Below are positions 15,312 to 28,687 of a stretch of 64,000 nucleotides of DNA, in pieces. The notes under the pieces are model-generated. The model did not search any database. It was not told the origin of the DNA and worked only from the letters and a program-made list of their open reading frames with translations. The position numbers were made by a program, and so were the translations under genes. The first letter of the stretch is position 1, and the number at the start of each line of letters is the position of its first letter. The stretch comes from Balanoglossus misakiensis (taxonomy: Eukaryota; Hemichordata), in the NCBI GenBank assembly GCA_040954595.2, contig CM082594.2, positions 9,672,001 to 9,736,000 on the forward strand, in the 5' to 3' direction.

Positions 15312-15371
15312 ATATGGCGGCCATATTGCCCAGAGTTATAAAAGCAACACAGTGATTGGTGCATATCAGAC
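15312..15371 (+). promoter_or_regulatory. Candidate TATA/initiator core promoter
   Basis: TATAAAAG lies at 15337-15344 and TCAGAC, an initiator-like sequence, at 15366-15371. The presumed start A is at 15368, 31 nt from the first T of the TATA box, which is the canonical spacing. Just upstream is an interrupted palindrome, AATATGG-CGG-CCATATT (15311-15327), carrying a YY1/CArG-like core. A reverse CCAAT box lies near 15354 and a forward one near 14990. A possible first exon would run to a donor (GTAAGA) at 15456. No coding exon attaches directly; it could be a distal ADAR promoter or belong to a non-coding transcript. The function is inferred from motif spacing only. Confidence 0.35.
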
Positions 15372-15456
15372 TCAATCATTAGCACAGCGCAGCCAGCACT
15401 AGAATTGTTTCAAGGGAAAAAGATTACCCCGGGATTTAGATTTTATGGTTTTTCTG

Positions 15457-18400
15457 TAAGAATCGTTGTCATTACTTTTATGGCAATTAGTGATTTTATG
15501 ATGTACAGGGTCTTTATCTTTGTTTCTGATCACTTTGACATTCGGTACAGCATGCAGATGGATGTGTTGTGTTACTGATATTATAGCTGTTAGAATTCAG
15601 GATGACGATGGTGTAAAGTTTCCTCACGGGGCCATCCTGTTAATAGTGAATGGGAACTGTAAAATTATATCCAACCTTGTCTATAATCTCTGTTCATGGA
15701 ATTAGAGAGGGGAAAATAATCTTGATGAGGTAGATCACTGCAGCAACAAACTCCTGTTACTGATAGGGCTTGTGTGCGTTGAATTTGTATTCTAGGATGT
15801 GTCGGTGTGTATGTGGGTGTGTGGTTATATGTCTGTGCCGCATATATATGCAGATGTGTATATGTGCAGTTTTGTGTCTGATTATGTGAACATGTTACTG
15901 TGGTAATGTGATCAGGGATGCGTGTGTGCATGTGCGTGCATATGCCACATGCACTTGTGTCTGCATCTGCATGATCGGCGTGAATCTATTTGTACATGCA
16001 GTAGATATGAAACAGACAGCTGTGCCAAGTCATTGGTGTTGAGGCCGTCCATTGCATCGAGTGCTGTTTTCAAAGAAAGTGATTCACTGAAGGCCTTTCA
16101 CGTCCATCTCAGTAAACATACAGATGGAGCCAAATGTAATCCTTGACTTTGCCAAAACCACAAATTTACTTCGGCACGACTTATCAGTAGTCCACTCTCT
16201 CTCATTTCCTCTGTGGTGGTTTCAAACTGAAATCTTTGAATTCACTGAACGATTATTTCTATGGAAATGTCAACTTAATCACATCAATGAAACACTCCCA
16301 TTACGGTGAGCATCATGCATTTCCTCTTGGCAAGAAACGAAACTCCATTAGCCGAAAAAAAAATCTTTCTGTCCATGTAGCCAACATTGACACTTTATAA
16401 TCAAACTTTCTGACACATGCATCACATTTAATATACTCTCAATTATCTCTGTTTTCTTTCTTTTCTGAAAAATTTCTGGCTGGCTTGTACTGTTATGAAT
16501 ACACCATAATTCAAATAAAACTCTGAATAAAATTTACACTGTTTACATTTGTTACATTGAAGGCATCATCTTCAAACATGACAGTAGCGCTCCTATAGTT
16601 TGTATGTACCGGTACTTGCAAACATCTGGTTAATTGGTCCGAGGCATTGATGTTTTGTCATCACAACTGTTAGTCGGTCTCTATTTGCAGATTGAAGCAT
16701 TTTCACTCGCGTTTCCAGGTATTCGTTGATTCGAGTGTGTTGGAAGTGGTTCTATTCAAATGCTTTGATTGAAAATGTTTGTGCCATTTTTTGCTGTTCT
16801 AACGAGATGAGATATTACCTCTTTAATATTTGAGTGAAGAGTCTTTGACAAGGACTAGTTTCAGCGTAGCCGTCAACACTGATGGGTATGAATTCTTTAG
16901 TGCGGTGGAAATTCATTTCTGTTCAGTTCTGATGTAAGTCGTCCGTGCTACAACTGATACCACTGGGAGTTGACAGATCCGTTGTGTGAAGTCATGAATT
17001 TAAGACGGAGATTGGAAATGGATTAGATCTGGGCTCCGTTGGGAATGGATCTTAGGAGTTTAAAAATACTATGTGGCTCTGTACTTTTCAAATCATGTAC
17101 AGCGCAGTTCTGGTCCAAGTTGGAGCACTCCGTGTTGATTATAGGGCCTACTCAGATTTTGCCAGTGAGAACAGTACCGTTACATCATAGTTCTGTTGTG
17201 CTATAAGACATTTGCTTGTACTTAGTCGTTCCCATGGTGATAGGGCAAATGTTAACGTAAGTGTCAACTACCCCTTTTTGCTGCAGATTAAAATTGGAGT
17301 CAGTGTTTAATGCACACTTCTGCAAGCAATTACTTGTTGATGATTTGCATTTGGTTTCTATAGAAACAAGCGGTCCAATTTTTGAGGTGTGAAAGGCAAT
17401 ATCACAAGTATTTCTAAATATTTCCAGACAATATAATTCCTTGTACACAAGAACTCTTATCGTAAACGTCTGAAGCGGCCCACAATATCAAATTCTTTGC
17501 CCATTGACTGTCAGCACCTGGCTCTGACAGTTAATCGTCCGTTCGCAAACATCGATGAAGAATAAAATTCTTGTCATATCAGGTGCATGTCACTTGGCAA
17601 CGACACAATTTGTTCGTAAAATCTCGTGCTGAATGTAAGAATTTATCTCTTGGAGACATTTTTCTAAAGATAAGCACCGACTAGTGGGATAGTCGAGCCA
17701 GTAAGAAGCTCGCAAGCAGTCTCTACTTGATTGGAAATTTCACATCTGAAAATTATTCTCGTGGGATTAAGGATGCGTTTTTATCGAACTACATACATTG
17801 TACATGCCAGTGATAAGTTTCAATCTCGGAGTTCGCTTTGGAATTGTTACTTGTCAACTTTACAACAGTGGAAGGACCTAAAAGTTTGCTTCTCAAGCAG
17901 ATAATTACACATAGTAGGAGTGATTGCGGCAGTCGTGCTATTTTGGTGCAAGCCATTCATACTGCGCAGTACACGCAGATCAAAACTCCTAACCACAGCG
18001 TAAATAGAATTTATAAGGTATAGTTTAGCCGCAGGGATTAATTTACAAACCACTGTTCACTGGCGTTCAGTCTTTGAATAGAGCCATAGTGAGCGTGAGT
18101 GAAGTCTAAACTATTTTGCTTCCTAATTACCATGCACTAATTCAATTAAATCAAGAAAGCCACAAGGTGTCTGCATCTTGAATAATTGCCAAGATTTGAA
18201 ATTAAATTTGCTCGGTCGTGATGTTTGATCAATGAAGGTTTTGTATGCCCACATTTCCAAAGGGGATGGTAATATGAACGCTTTTATATACAGAGTTACT
18301 GGATAGTTCTTTGTAGGACATAAAAGATGGTACTAATCTAATTGACAACATACTTTGTCCTTTTTTGAGTCGGTAACATAATCAACTGTATTAGTTCCCA

Positions 18401-21400
18401 ATTTCCTTACAAGTCTACACCAGATGGTCAGATATTATTTCAAGTAGACTGTGGAACATGGCTATTAGGGTATTTTTTCCAGGTTGTTTAGGGTTTGAAG
18501 AAGTTTGCCTTTGGGCAGACTGGCTTACCTGTGGTATTTCAGTTCTGATTTTAATGCAACTAGGCATGTGTATATTACTACAGACATGGTCTTTTATACA
18601 CACATAATGAGTAATTTAAGTAATGTTTCCATATAAAAAAACTGCTGGCATATTTGTAAGTGTTAAAGTAATAAAGTGAAGCTATATGGTGAAGCACATA
18701 ATTTTATGGCAGAAGTTCCTTGAACAGGATATGATAGAAGGCAAGTCTTATACTGCCAAGTCGCTGATTATGATTAGGAAGATATGAGACTTTTTGTCTG
18801 CGACTGATTATGATGAATGAACTCATCCGAGGCTGCCAGTGTTTATATTAAACATTCAGTGATGGAACTGATAAGACCATAATTTTGCCAACATTCAATT
18901 AGATCAGAGCGCAGTGAGAAGCAATTAATCTCCAATGCAGTATTGGCGGTGTGATAACCTTTCCATAAATTGCTTGCTTTTCTTTTCCCCAATCAATTCA
19001 TCGTCAAATGCAAGGGGGAACAATATTAGTCTGGAAGCGGTTTTGCAAGGTTGATTGAAAGGCAACCTTTGAAGTAATTGCGTGGAAAAAGAAAGAAAAT
19101 TAGAAAACTTGTGAATTATTTTAATCATGTAACACATATAGAGGGGTTCATTCTTTCTGCCTGAGTTCATAGAAATAAAAGTCCTGAATAATTGCCCATT
19201 AGGCCGGGATTTAGCGACTTCTGTAGATAAACATTAATTGTAAGAGGATTAGATTTTGATCAATACGGCAATTGAACCATAGCTTCATCAGATACATGGC
19301 CTGGGAGAATTTCCTTTTCTGTTTCCTCTCTTAATTGCGTTCACGACTGCATTCCACGATCTAAATATTCCAGCTTTTGTGATATCGAGGAAGCATCTGA
19401 CTGGGAGAAATTAACAAGGTGTTGAATCACAGATGGTAGAGCTCTTTCTGCTGTTTGTGTGAAGTTGGACCTCTATAGAGGGAACTGGGGTGAAAGTGTG
19501 AAACGCAGATAAAATACGACATTGACAAACCAGACAATGTCCACCACAACCAGTATATTTGAATACCACAGAGTATAGCTGCTTCTGATTGGTCGTTTCC
19601 ATGGAAATTAAATTTTTGCATACAAGTATGGAGCCATATTGGACATCCCTAGTGTCGGGCGCTCGCAAATCTAACAATTTTTCAAGCCGTAGTCAATCTT
19701 CATAAGTCAGAAACTCCAGAGAGAGATATAAGAGGAATGGATAACATACATGTGCAGACAGACGAGTGGAATTTTTTTTTCTTGGCAGCAGAGTGAGCAA
19801 AGAAGAGACTGCACTGGAAAATTCTCTGAAGCATGCATTGCCTGTAGCTATCAATGATAAACTTTCACACATGGAGGCGCCTGATATTGTTTCCGACTTC
19901 CCTGTCGCCAGCAACTTGACAAATCCATACAAAGCTGCGTGTTTCAGATTCAGACAATAATAATATCTTCAAGGAGATTTGTCTTTGTAGAGATGACACC
20001 TACCCTCATTTTTTTCATCCCATGTTGGTCATATTTCTGTGATGGATAAAACTTTGATAATATTATCCATTAAATATTAAAGCACAAAGTATGCCAGACT
20101 CCATGAGTATTGCTAGCATTTGTCTTGCCAACCAGGCCTATTACCCATGATGCCATTGATGGCAAATGAAGTCCAATTTCAGTTGTTAAAAAAGGAACAT
20201 TGCATCTTACAAGACAAACTGAAGCAACCAATGAGGACATCAAAGATAGCAACCGTCCTTTCAATGACACGCGTGGATCGAGACTAACTTGTCAACAGAA
20301 TCTCAGAATTGAAAGAGACAATATTATCTCGTGTGCCCTGTGGACACAAATATGTTGTAATTCTCTGAGAAATTACCTTGTTTGTGGAATAAAAAAGTCC
20401 ACAGATTAGCTTCATTGTAACTCTGTCGGAATAGGACACACAGAATGAAATCTGACTGTCCGTTGCTCTTGTAGGATATTAGTAAATCATGTTGTCAGAA
20501 CCAGACTTGTGTCACGGGTTTACCTTGTGATACTACATGGATAGTTGATAGTGTGAGGGAAACGTCCAGCACAGATGTGTGTCATTATAAGTGCAAAATA
20601 TGTCATTGGAATGTTTTTAGTTTTATCGCAAAAGTTATCTAGATACTTGTTTATAGGGGAAATAGATATGAAGTATGGGATGAAGGGAAAGTGAGATCCT
20701 GGAATAGTCAGTAGTTGTAACTATACGGAAGATATGCAGACACTGTAGATTGTGTTTTCCGGGGTGATCGTGGTGTAATTTACGGGATAATAGCTTCAGG
20801 GAAGTCAAGAAAATGTTATAACTTAATTAGCAAAAATAGGCACCATGTTTATTCCCAACGACCAGTCATACCTGCGTCGTTGCTTATAATGTATAGCATA
20901 AACTGAGACCACAACAGGGCATGGTTTCGTTTATCTGACGTGGAAAAAAGTGGGGAAAAGTACTTGATCAGCTGAGTCTTCAAATATTGCTGTGTGTTTG
21001 ATGTTTTTATCTGAATGCATAAGCAGAAGATGACTCAGTCATGTGGTTTTGTGCTGCATGTTTGTTGTGTACAGAACATTGCCCGTAGTAAAAATCACTA
21101 ATTTGAAATCCCAGAGCGTATTTTTTCATTACCGCGGCAACAGAGTCTCCAAAAGGGCCCCAAGCTGACATTTGCAGTCTTTACTGCAGAACCACATGAT
21201 GATGTACGTGTGTCTGCGATTATTACCTCCAGTGTAGTAGGTGTCTGGTGCACGTAAATCCAGAAATCAAATCAGAAAATCAGCTTGTCCGATCAGTTAG
21301 TCTCCTTCAAAATTCAGCTCTCGGATTGTCCGATTCTTATCAGAAGTTTTCACTTCATTAAGCATTGTTTATATTGATAATAAAAATTATGTGTTACGTG

Positions 21401-24400
21401 ACGAAGCTTTCAGAAAATTTGCCAGTAAACTGGAAGATTTAATGAAAGATCTGACAGCAGAACAGATTACAAGAATGGCCATTATAGAAACCACATTCTT
21501 CGAAACAGACAGCATCAAAACCACATACTTATAATTTTTTAATGCTTGGAAGAAATTATGATTGAAATCACATCCTCTGGGAATTGACAGAACAGTTCTT
21601 TTGCTGATTAAATTATTTCATTTAGAGTTGTTAAAGATGGTGTGATTTCATTAGTTTCGTCAGCTCAGCAAATTATGGTGTATTTTTAGAGAATCTGTCG
21701 CTCAAGATTATTTCAGATTAGGTTGTGCTAAGATGGATTAAGATTTACAGGAGCTGGGGCCAACTTAGAAAATGTTTTAAAATGTTTCAAGTTTGTGTTG
21801 CATTTGAAACGGACAGCAAAGCAAGTAAAAACTGATCCTCCAGATACACAAGATTTCATCAAGATCAGCAAAAATATGAAGAAGATGCATTATTAAAAGC
21901 TAGCTTGAATTTAGGGCGCAGTCTGATGGATATTGGTTGGAAGGCATATTTTTTCATACTGAAGTAATATTTTCACAATGGTTAGCTTTTTAAAAAATAC
22001 AAATCGATTGGTGGCTGCTAGTGATTTTTTACATCTCAGGCGCCAGCTGATTGTCGCTGCGATTATGTGCGAAATTCATGCAGATTTTATGAAAATTGAA
22101 AAAAAAATAAGTCATACGGTTCAAACGATGCCGTAACTGCCTTTCCTCGTCTATTGCTGAGCTGTTTGATATGCTAGGGTTGCCATCAGTTTAAACAATT
22201 TTCTAAAGTTGATAACTAGGATAAGAAAAAAATGAGAAAATCAGATTGAGAATTTCAAGTAGGGATTTCTGAGAGCATAAACCATGGCATAGTTTGCATT
22301 CTGACTTCTGAATTCAATTTATTCAGCAAAGATTAGGTCGGTAAATTTACTGCGTGCATTTTTACGTTTCAGTCAATTTTGATGGATTAGTAGCGTGACA
22401 TCTGTACCGAGGAAATCCAATCACAAAGCTCTTGTCCATTCCGTAGTATATGTTGTTTCCAGGTCTAGAGGAAGAAGGAGATTTGTTACGCAGGAATGCA
22501 CAGATTGAAGAGAGAAGTCGACGACGTTTTTTGCAGCCAGAATGCTACGCAGGTGGAAATCGATAATGGCTAGTCAGAATGTGTGCTCTGTCCAATCCTT
22601 TCTTCTTCTGCTGGAGTTGTGATGTCACGTCGGTCGGCAAATGTGTCTCGGCAAATGTGTCTTACAGAAGAGAGGCAGTTTTAATTCGTTCAGTTTATCA
22701 AAAGAACGTACCTGAAGTTTGACACAAATCTGATTCACATAAATATTATGCAGAAATTACTGCCTTGTAACTTGGGTCAAAGATCATTTTGCTAATTATA
22801 CACTGCTATTAAAATGTGCTTCTTAGTCGAGTGGAAATGAGTTGGTTAATTTTAAACTAAGCGAGTATATTAAAATCCCGCCTCATAAAGCCAATTACCA
22901 GTTAACTTTATTGACAGTCTTATAATAGAATCACATAATATAATGTCATCTGTATTCAGCTAATTATTTGAAGAAAAAAAATTACAAAATCCAAAATGAA
23001 TTCAAAATCAGTGTTATGTCCAAGAAGTCTTCACCGCCCACTTACCCTTGGCTGTATTTTCTCAACCTGTGGTACGGTCATGTCCTGTCACGGCCCCACC
23101 TGGGATTCCCTCGGTCTCACAAACAACGGTACCTCCCAACAGAACTGTTAATGCGTCATCTAAGTGAGCCCCCTGGAGACAGTGAGCCCCTCAGAGACGC
23201 TTGCAAATGGCTGGATGATGCTTGCTGAACTCACGGCTGGTTTTCAAATCATTAAAAGTGGCCCTGTAGACCCATCAACGTCTCAACTGAAGTTGTTCCG
23301 TGCCGACCGATACATTGGAATACATTTCGTGGCCGTGTTTTGACACAGAGTTGGCATGTAATATAAGCAAAAGTGACTTTCCAACGATTTGCTGCAGGCA
23401 ATATTCACCCATTCTACGTTGCTACATGATCAGCTTTCAGTGAATTTACACATTTGTTGTCTGATACCACAAAAAGAGAAAAATGAATGAACAATTTCAT
23501 AAAATTGTGATGTGTGGTGAAGTGTAGGACAATGATTGTTTCACTAGTCTCAATCAAGACTCAAATTGCAATGATCTGAATTGTTGCAATCTGGGTTAAA
23601 TCTTTAGATTTGAATATTTTCAGGTTTCTATGTGTAAAATATAATGGTAATTTTAACTTCAAAGAAATAAATGTTAAATTGACTGTTTCAAAGGGGAGTA
23701 TAATTAAAATGGTTTTTAAAACCCCCAAAATTGTTCTAAAATGTGTATTGATGGTTTTTCGGAAAATAGATCATGTTAGCCTCAAGAACGTGAGCTTGAA
23801 TACACAGCGGTAGATTTTTATCACAGAAATTGGTGAACAAGGTCCGCTCTGATGAAATGTATTAGAACTGATGTCCGTATGGACCTGTCACATTCCAAGA
23901 GGTGTTCCCCTGTCAGTGAAGGAATTCCTCTGTGGGTCTCCTGTCCATCTAGAAAATGAGGTTCTAATAGATTTGTCACCGAAACTTGTAGTTAATTTTG
24001 CGCGCAAGGAAATTTCCAAGGCGAGTGCCCTGACAGGTCTGGCACCTAAACACCTAATGAGTTTTTTCTGGCTGTGAGTTCTTGAAATGCCTGGTTGTCT
24101 AATCTATATTGAGTTGACCCACTCTGTTGAAACCTGTCGTATTCTTTCAAAAGAGTCATTCTAGTCATTACGTCAGCTTGTAAAACCTGTCATTGTGGGA
24201 AGAAGGTTTGTAAAGAAACTTCGTGTTTATCCCCAACCGCAAGAAAAAGTTCAGGTCATTGAGATGGCAGACTAGACATGTGAAATTGAATAATACATAC
24301 TAGTAGAATAATCGCCAACTGAATTTCTAGCTTTATCGAATCATTCTGAAATTGCCATATTCCAGTAAATGTTGTTATCGCTACATACTGATTTATTCAT

Positions 24401-26880
24401 TGTGCTTTTAGTAAAATTCGTAAAAATGGTTTGTAGATTGTAATAATATCAAAGCAGCTCTTCGATGAAAATTAATGACATTCACAGCAACGGCTCATCG
24501 GACTCTAAATGAATATGAAATTTTGCCCAAAGTTTAATCAGGTTCTGTGCCATGAAAATGCAGAATATGCAGCAAGAGGTAAATTTCTAATGCAGTTTGT
24601 TAGAGGGCGCTGATACCATGATAAAATCATAAAATGAAATTGAAAGTTCATATCTTGCAGCTGTGACACTGATCTATTAAATGTTTACAGAAAAAAATCA
24701 CATACATCATCATTTTTGATGGCCTTGCTTAAACTTATCACATAATCTGTGATCTCTTGCCATTTCTAAAAGATCAGATTACTGGATCTGGAATAGTAAT
24801 TTAAGCTCCAGTTGTGCCATTTTTATATTTTCATCAGTCTTTTGTTCTTCCTTGTGTCAAAATAAGTTCACAGTCAGCGCTAGTATTCAGTGCACTTGAG
24901 TAAGACATTGTGGACTTATTTCAAGAGTATTGTCACCAAAATCAAACACTTCATGTCGCATTAGTTGGTCATCTGTCTTTGTCAGAAGTTTCTTTAAATC
25001 GGGCGTTTGAAGTTAAGTGAATACATCTCCGTCTTTGCGTAGAATTGAAAAGATCGGTTGTGACAGAAATGGCCTCTTTTCTGCTTTCTGTTTTGTGTAA
25101 GCCGATAATCTGATTTCTGCTGATACGCTGTGTAAAGATCAGGCCGTCATCATTTCTTTGTGTATTCAACAACATCTTAAGGTAGTATGCGGCTTACTAT
25201 AAGTACATGTACTATAATTTTTCGAAAATATCTGTTCTCAATTAAGGCGCATACAACCTTAATTTCACCTCATTTTGACCACCAGTCAGGTTTCACAGGT
25301 GGGTCACTTCTGGTCCAGTCTTTTTGTTGTCGTGGTAGCATGCCAGGGCATGTTGTCTCATTTTGAAGTGAAAAAAAAATACACTGAATAACATTTGTGT
25401 GCACTGGTGATCATTCATTGTAATTGAAAAGTTCATATGTGGGTGCCAAAGGTTTACGACACGTGGAGCTGTCGGTCACTTTGCTGGTTTTGGCTCTGTT
25501 TTGGATCGTAATTCTCAGGTAAAGTGTTTCCTATATATCATATTTCGTGGATTATTTTCAGTTCAGCTTTATTTGTAAAAAGATCTCTGTCATAAACAAA
25601 GAAAAATCTGGATCTGATACTTTCTGATAGGCTGCTTGAGTGTTGATCTGTTTTTACAACTTTGTCATGTGAAGTAATTTTCAGAGATTTATTCCCATTA
25701 TGTGTGTATGGTTGTAGATGAAAACATGGTTCGTAACTTGATCTCAGGATGCCACAGGTTTCAAAGTGTTCAGTTGCCAGAAATGATACCATGACCTCCT
25801 TAACACTCAGCATTATTGACATCACCTCTAGAGTACAATCCTGCAAATCTGTTGCCATGGCAATCGAAAGATTTGTCATTTTAGGATCAACCTGCAACTG
25901 TCCTAGTTATCATCAATCTCTGTCGGATGACTTGTGTGTTCAACGCTGGATTAGAGTCGAGATTTCCTAGTGTTTCGTTGGCACAGTTTCATTGGCGTGA
26001 ATCCAATATTCCCGAAAGTTTAATTACAAGAACACTGAGATGTGCAGGTAGTCAGACGTTGAAAGCCCAGGTGTGAAAGAGCAGCTTGTCGTTCACAAAA
26101 ACAATTATACCGGAGACAAAAGCCATTCTCATTTCAGATATTTCTATTTCTGGAACTAAAGCTGTCAAAAATCTCACCAAGCTCAGCTCATGTCTAAATT
26201 AAATTAAGTGACACTGTGTTGTGGACAGTTATATCGTGTCACTGCATGCTGCTATAGAGTAGGACACTGTGATCTAACGGAGAGTTCTCATGAATGTCTT
26301 GAAAGATTCCAGGGTTTTTATTTGTCATCATACAATGGTGGGGTTCCGTGACTGAACAGGCCAATTGTTGTGCCCGGTCCAGGTAGCCTGACCTTCAAGA
26401 TTTTTTTGTTGGTTCCACAAGAACAGAAAAGGGTGACTTTGAACTTATATTTTGTTCAAAAGAGAACGAAGGCAGACTGAGGTTTCTGAATGATTTCCGA
26501 ATAGCCTTAAATTTTCTGTTAAAATTGATATTTGCTCGTGTTTCGCCGAAAGAGAAGTTGCTTTCACGACTGTGTGTTAGGTATGCAAATAAGGCCTGGG
26601 CCTTTGTCGTATAGTGCACACTGTTACCCTTTGTATAGCTGGTTGTTTAGCTAACTGTGTACAGATAGCCACTGGTTGAATGAATCTCTGTTCAGATTCG
26701 TCTTCACTCGTATTTAGTGTACCTCTGAATAGCGTGCGTGCTGACAAAGCCTTTTGTGTGGCCTTCTTGTCTGCATACGTATACTGGGATGAGCTTTTAT
26801 GTCTATTGATGGCTCGGTCAGCCAGCCTTTTAAAAAAGCTCGCTCTGTGTTGAATAGGTCTGATCCCTTCAGGTTACTTG
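15457..26880. other. Long non-coding stretch, no gene recognised
   Basis: No recognisable coding exons. The region includes TG-rich imperfect repeats near 15.77-15.96 kb and a 14-bp tandem duplication at 22634-22661. A short GC-richer patch lies at about 23085-23230, and its open frame (22968-23228 plus) has no family I know. The longest frame, 25538-25897 on the minus strand (119 codons), has no recognisable domain and no supporting context. The region is probably intronic or intergenic sequence upstream of ADAR. Confidence 0.5.
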
Positions 26881-27069
26881 TAGAGTGTGCGTCTCGCCGA
26901 GAATGGGACACACAGACACGCCACGGCTGCCGATGCTGCAGCTTGGACTGTGCACATTCTCATAGACGTTGACGCTAATCAAAATCGTTCAGCTAGAGGA
27001 CAAGTACACGTTGTGAACATTTAATCTCTCGGCGAAGTCAGTGACCGAGGAGGAAAGAACCACAGTCTG

Positions 27070-27076
27070 ATGGCAG
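27070..27076 (+). CDS. Candidate first coding exon of ADAR (Met-Ala plus one base)
   Basis: An ATG GCA G is followed at once by a donor-like GTATGG at 27077. It lies at the end of a CpG-enriched patch (about 26885-27060) that stands out from its AT-rich surroundings and looks like a promoter plus 5' UTR. The exon would leave one base, which is the phase needed by the ADAR exon at 29920: G plus GA gives Gly, then an open frame Asp-Gln-Asn-Gly-Ser. The joined start would read [10 protein letters not shown]. This is a phase-and-context argument, not homology. The alternative is that translation begins at the ATG at 29994 inside the large exon. Confidence 0.35.
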
Positions 27077-28518
27077 GTATGGCTCTGAAAATCCATGTTG
27101 ACAATCAGAGGACTCAGTTGAAAATAACCTTGGATAAGTTGGTGAATGGGGCGTGTGTGACTATGTAGGCATAAGATTCTACAAAATTAATATGTGGAAC
27201 GCATTCTTGCATAGAGAGCAATACACACTTCTGTCATCAGTGCGTATTTTTGTGTGTGTGCACCATGCCCCCAGGTACCGGTATGTCTGATGGTGTTGTC
27301 TCAAGATGTACAGTGTGTCATTCAAAAGAACTTCATCAAAAAGCTACCCTAGTCCTACTTGCAATGTATTGCTGGCAAATTTCTATTGAACACTGCCAGG
27401 AGATACAGTTACAAACACTTCATTTGGCACGTCACGTGGCCACTGCTACCCTTCTCAGTCAAAATGGCCACAGGGTGTAGATTTTATCTCTGTGAGCAAA
27501 AGAGGGTGAAGGGAATAAAGTATGCATGTACTTCTTCCCCACTGCAGTGTAGCATCAAGGTTTTCACCGCACTTGCTTGACTTAATCCTGCATGTAGCCA
27601 TGTCAGATAAAACCCATACAAATAAAACTGCTGTTTTATCGCGACTGTGCGAGTATCGTAGTTCTGAGATAATTCATGCCAAAACCCATTAAAACAAGTA
27701 AACAGTTCAAATGACATCTTCTGTATTATGTTGTAAAACTTCGCATCAGCACTGAAAGCGTACAAGATAGTTTTTACACAGAGGCAGCCATTTTCTGTCA
27801 ATTTATGCAAATTCTAACGGAACAGAGACTGATCGGTGATTCTGCAATTTGCGTGTTGTGACCAAAAGTGGCCTGACACATGCTTCAGCTTGTTTGAAAA
27901 GTTTTCAGAAATTCAAGATTGATTTGTTCTTTGTCGATTATACGGACAATAGTTTTCAAAGTGTGCTGGGTGTCTTCCATCAAGTTCTTGTGGCTGCTGT
28001 TTCGTTGTCATGGACGCCATTCTTGTTCCTACTTGCTTACCGAATCTTTTGTCGCGAGGAATTCCAGCATCGGTTTGTTTATTGATTATTGTTCTGTCCC
28101 CATCATACATGACACCTTTCAGTCCAAGGGTATGCTATTGATTTTTGTTTCTCAACCAGTATTTGGTAATTAAAAGTAGATTGCACAATTATGGTGACTT
28201 AACACAATCTTTTATTGGATTTAACACAGATTTATAAGTCTGTGGTGATTGTAGCAAACGCCAAATTGCTTTCTCGACACCATCAGCAACTCTTTCGTGA
28301 TGTAACGCACTGTTATTCAGTAGCAATGTTGTCGCTGTTCATTCTTAACCTGATGTCAATTTACGCAAGGGCAAAAGTGACAAGACCTTTATTTGCCAAG
28401 TGTCTACTCGGTGGTTACCTCAGTGTTTTTACTGCCTGTCTGTCATTGTCTTCCCAAGTCTTCCATTGTCCCAGCAAGGCAATAAGTTCAGTCCAATAAT
28501 TGTCTCACTTGTTCATTC

Positions 28519-28687
28519 AGAGAGAGAGAGAAAGAGAGAGAGAGCTAGAGAGAAGAAACAAGATTCTATGTTCAAAATGTCTATATAACTTCAGAGCGAG
28601 AGAGAGAGATAGACAGACAGACGGAGCCGGAGACATAGAGAGAATGACAGACAGTTGAAGACGGACAAAAAAGACAGACAGACATTC
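28519..28687. repeat. GA / GACA compound microsatellite
   Basis: Interrupted AG-dinucleotide runs at 28520-28555 and 28593-28610 are followed by AGAC/GACA tetramers through about 28687. It is a simple low-complexity repeat; the long frames across it on either strand are repeat translations, not genes. Confidence 0.85.

Noticed and set aside
15770-15980. TG-rich tract as a possible (TG)n microsatellite or coding region.
   Set aside because: The repeat is too irregular to delimit, and the frames across it (CACACICHMH-like) are low-complexity translations.
22968-23228. 86-codon plus-strand open frame over a GC-richer patch.
   Set aside because: The composition is mildly interesting, but the translation matches no family I know and its first third is ordinary AT-rich sequence.
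25538-25897. 119-codon minus-strand open frame, the longest in the first 29 kb.
   Set aside because: No recognisable domain, no supporting splice context and no neighbouring exons; this length is expected by chance in this much AT-rich DNA.
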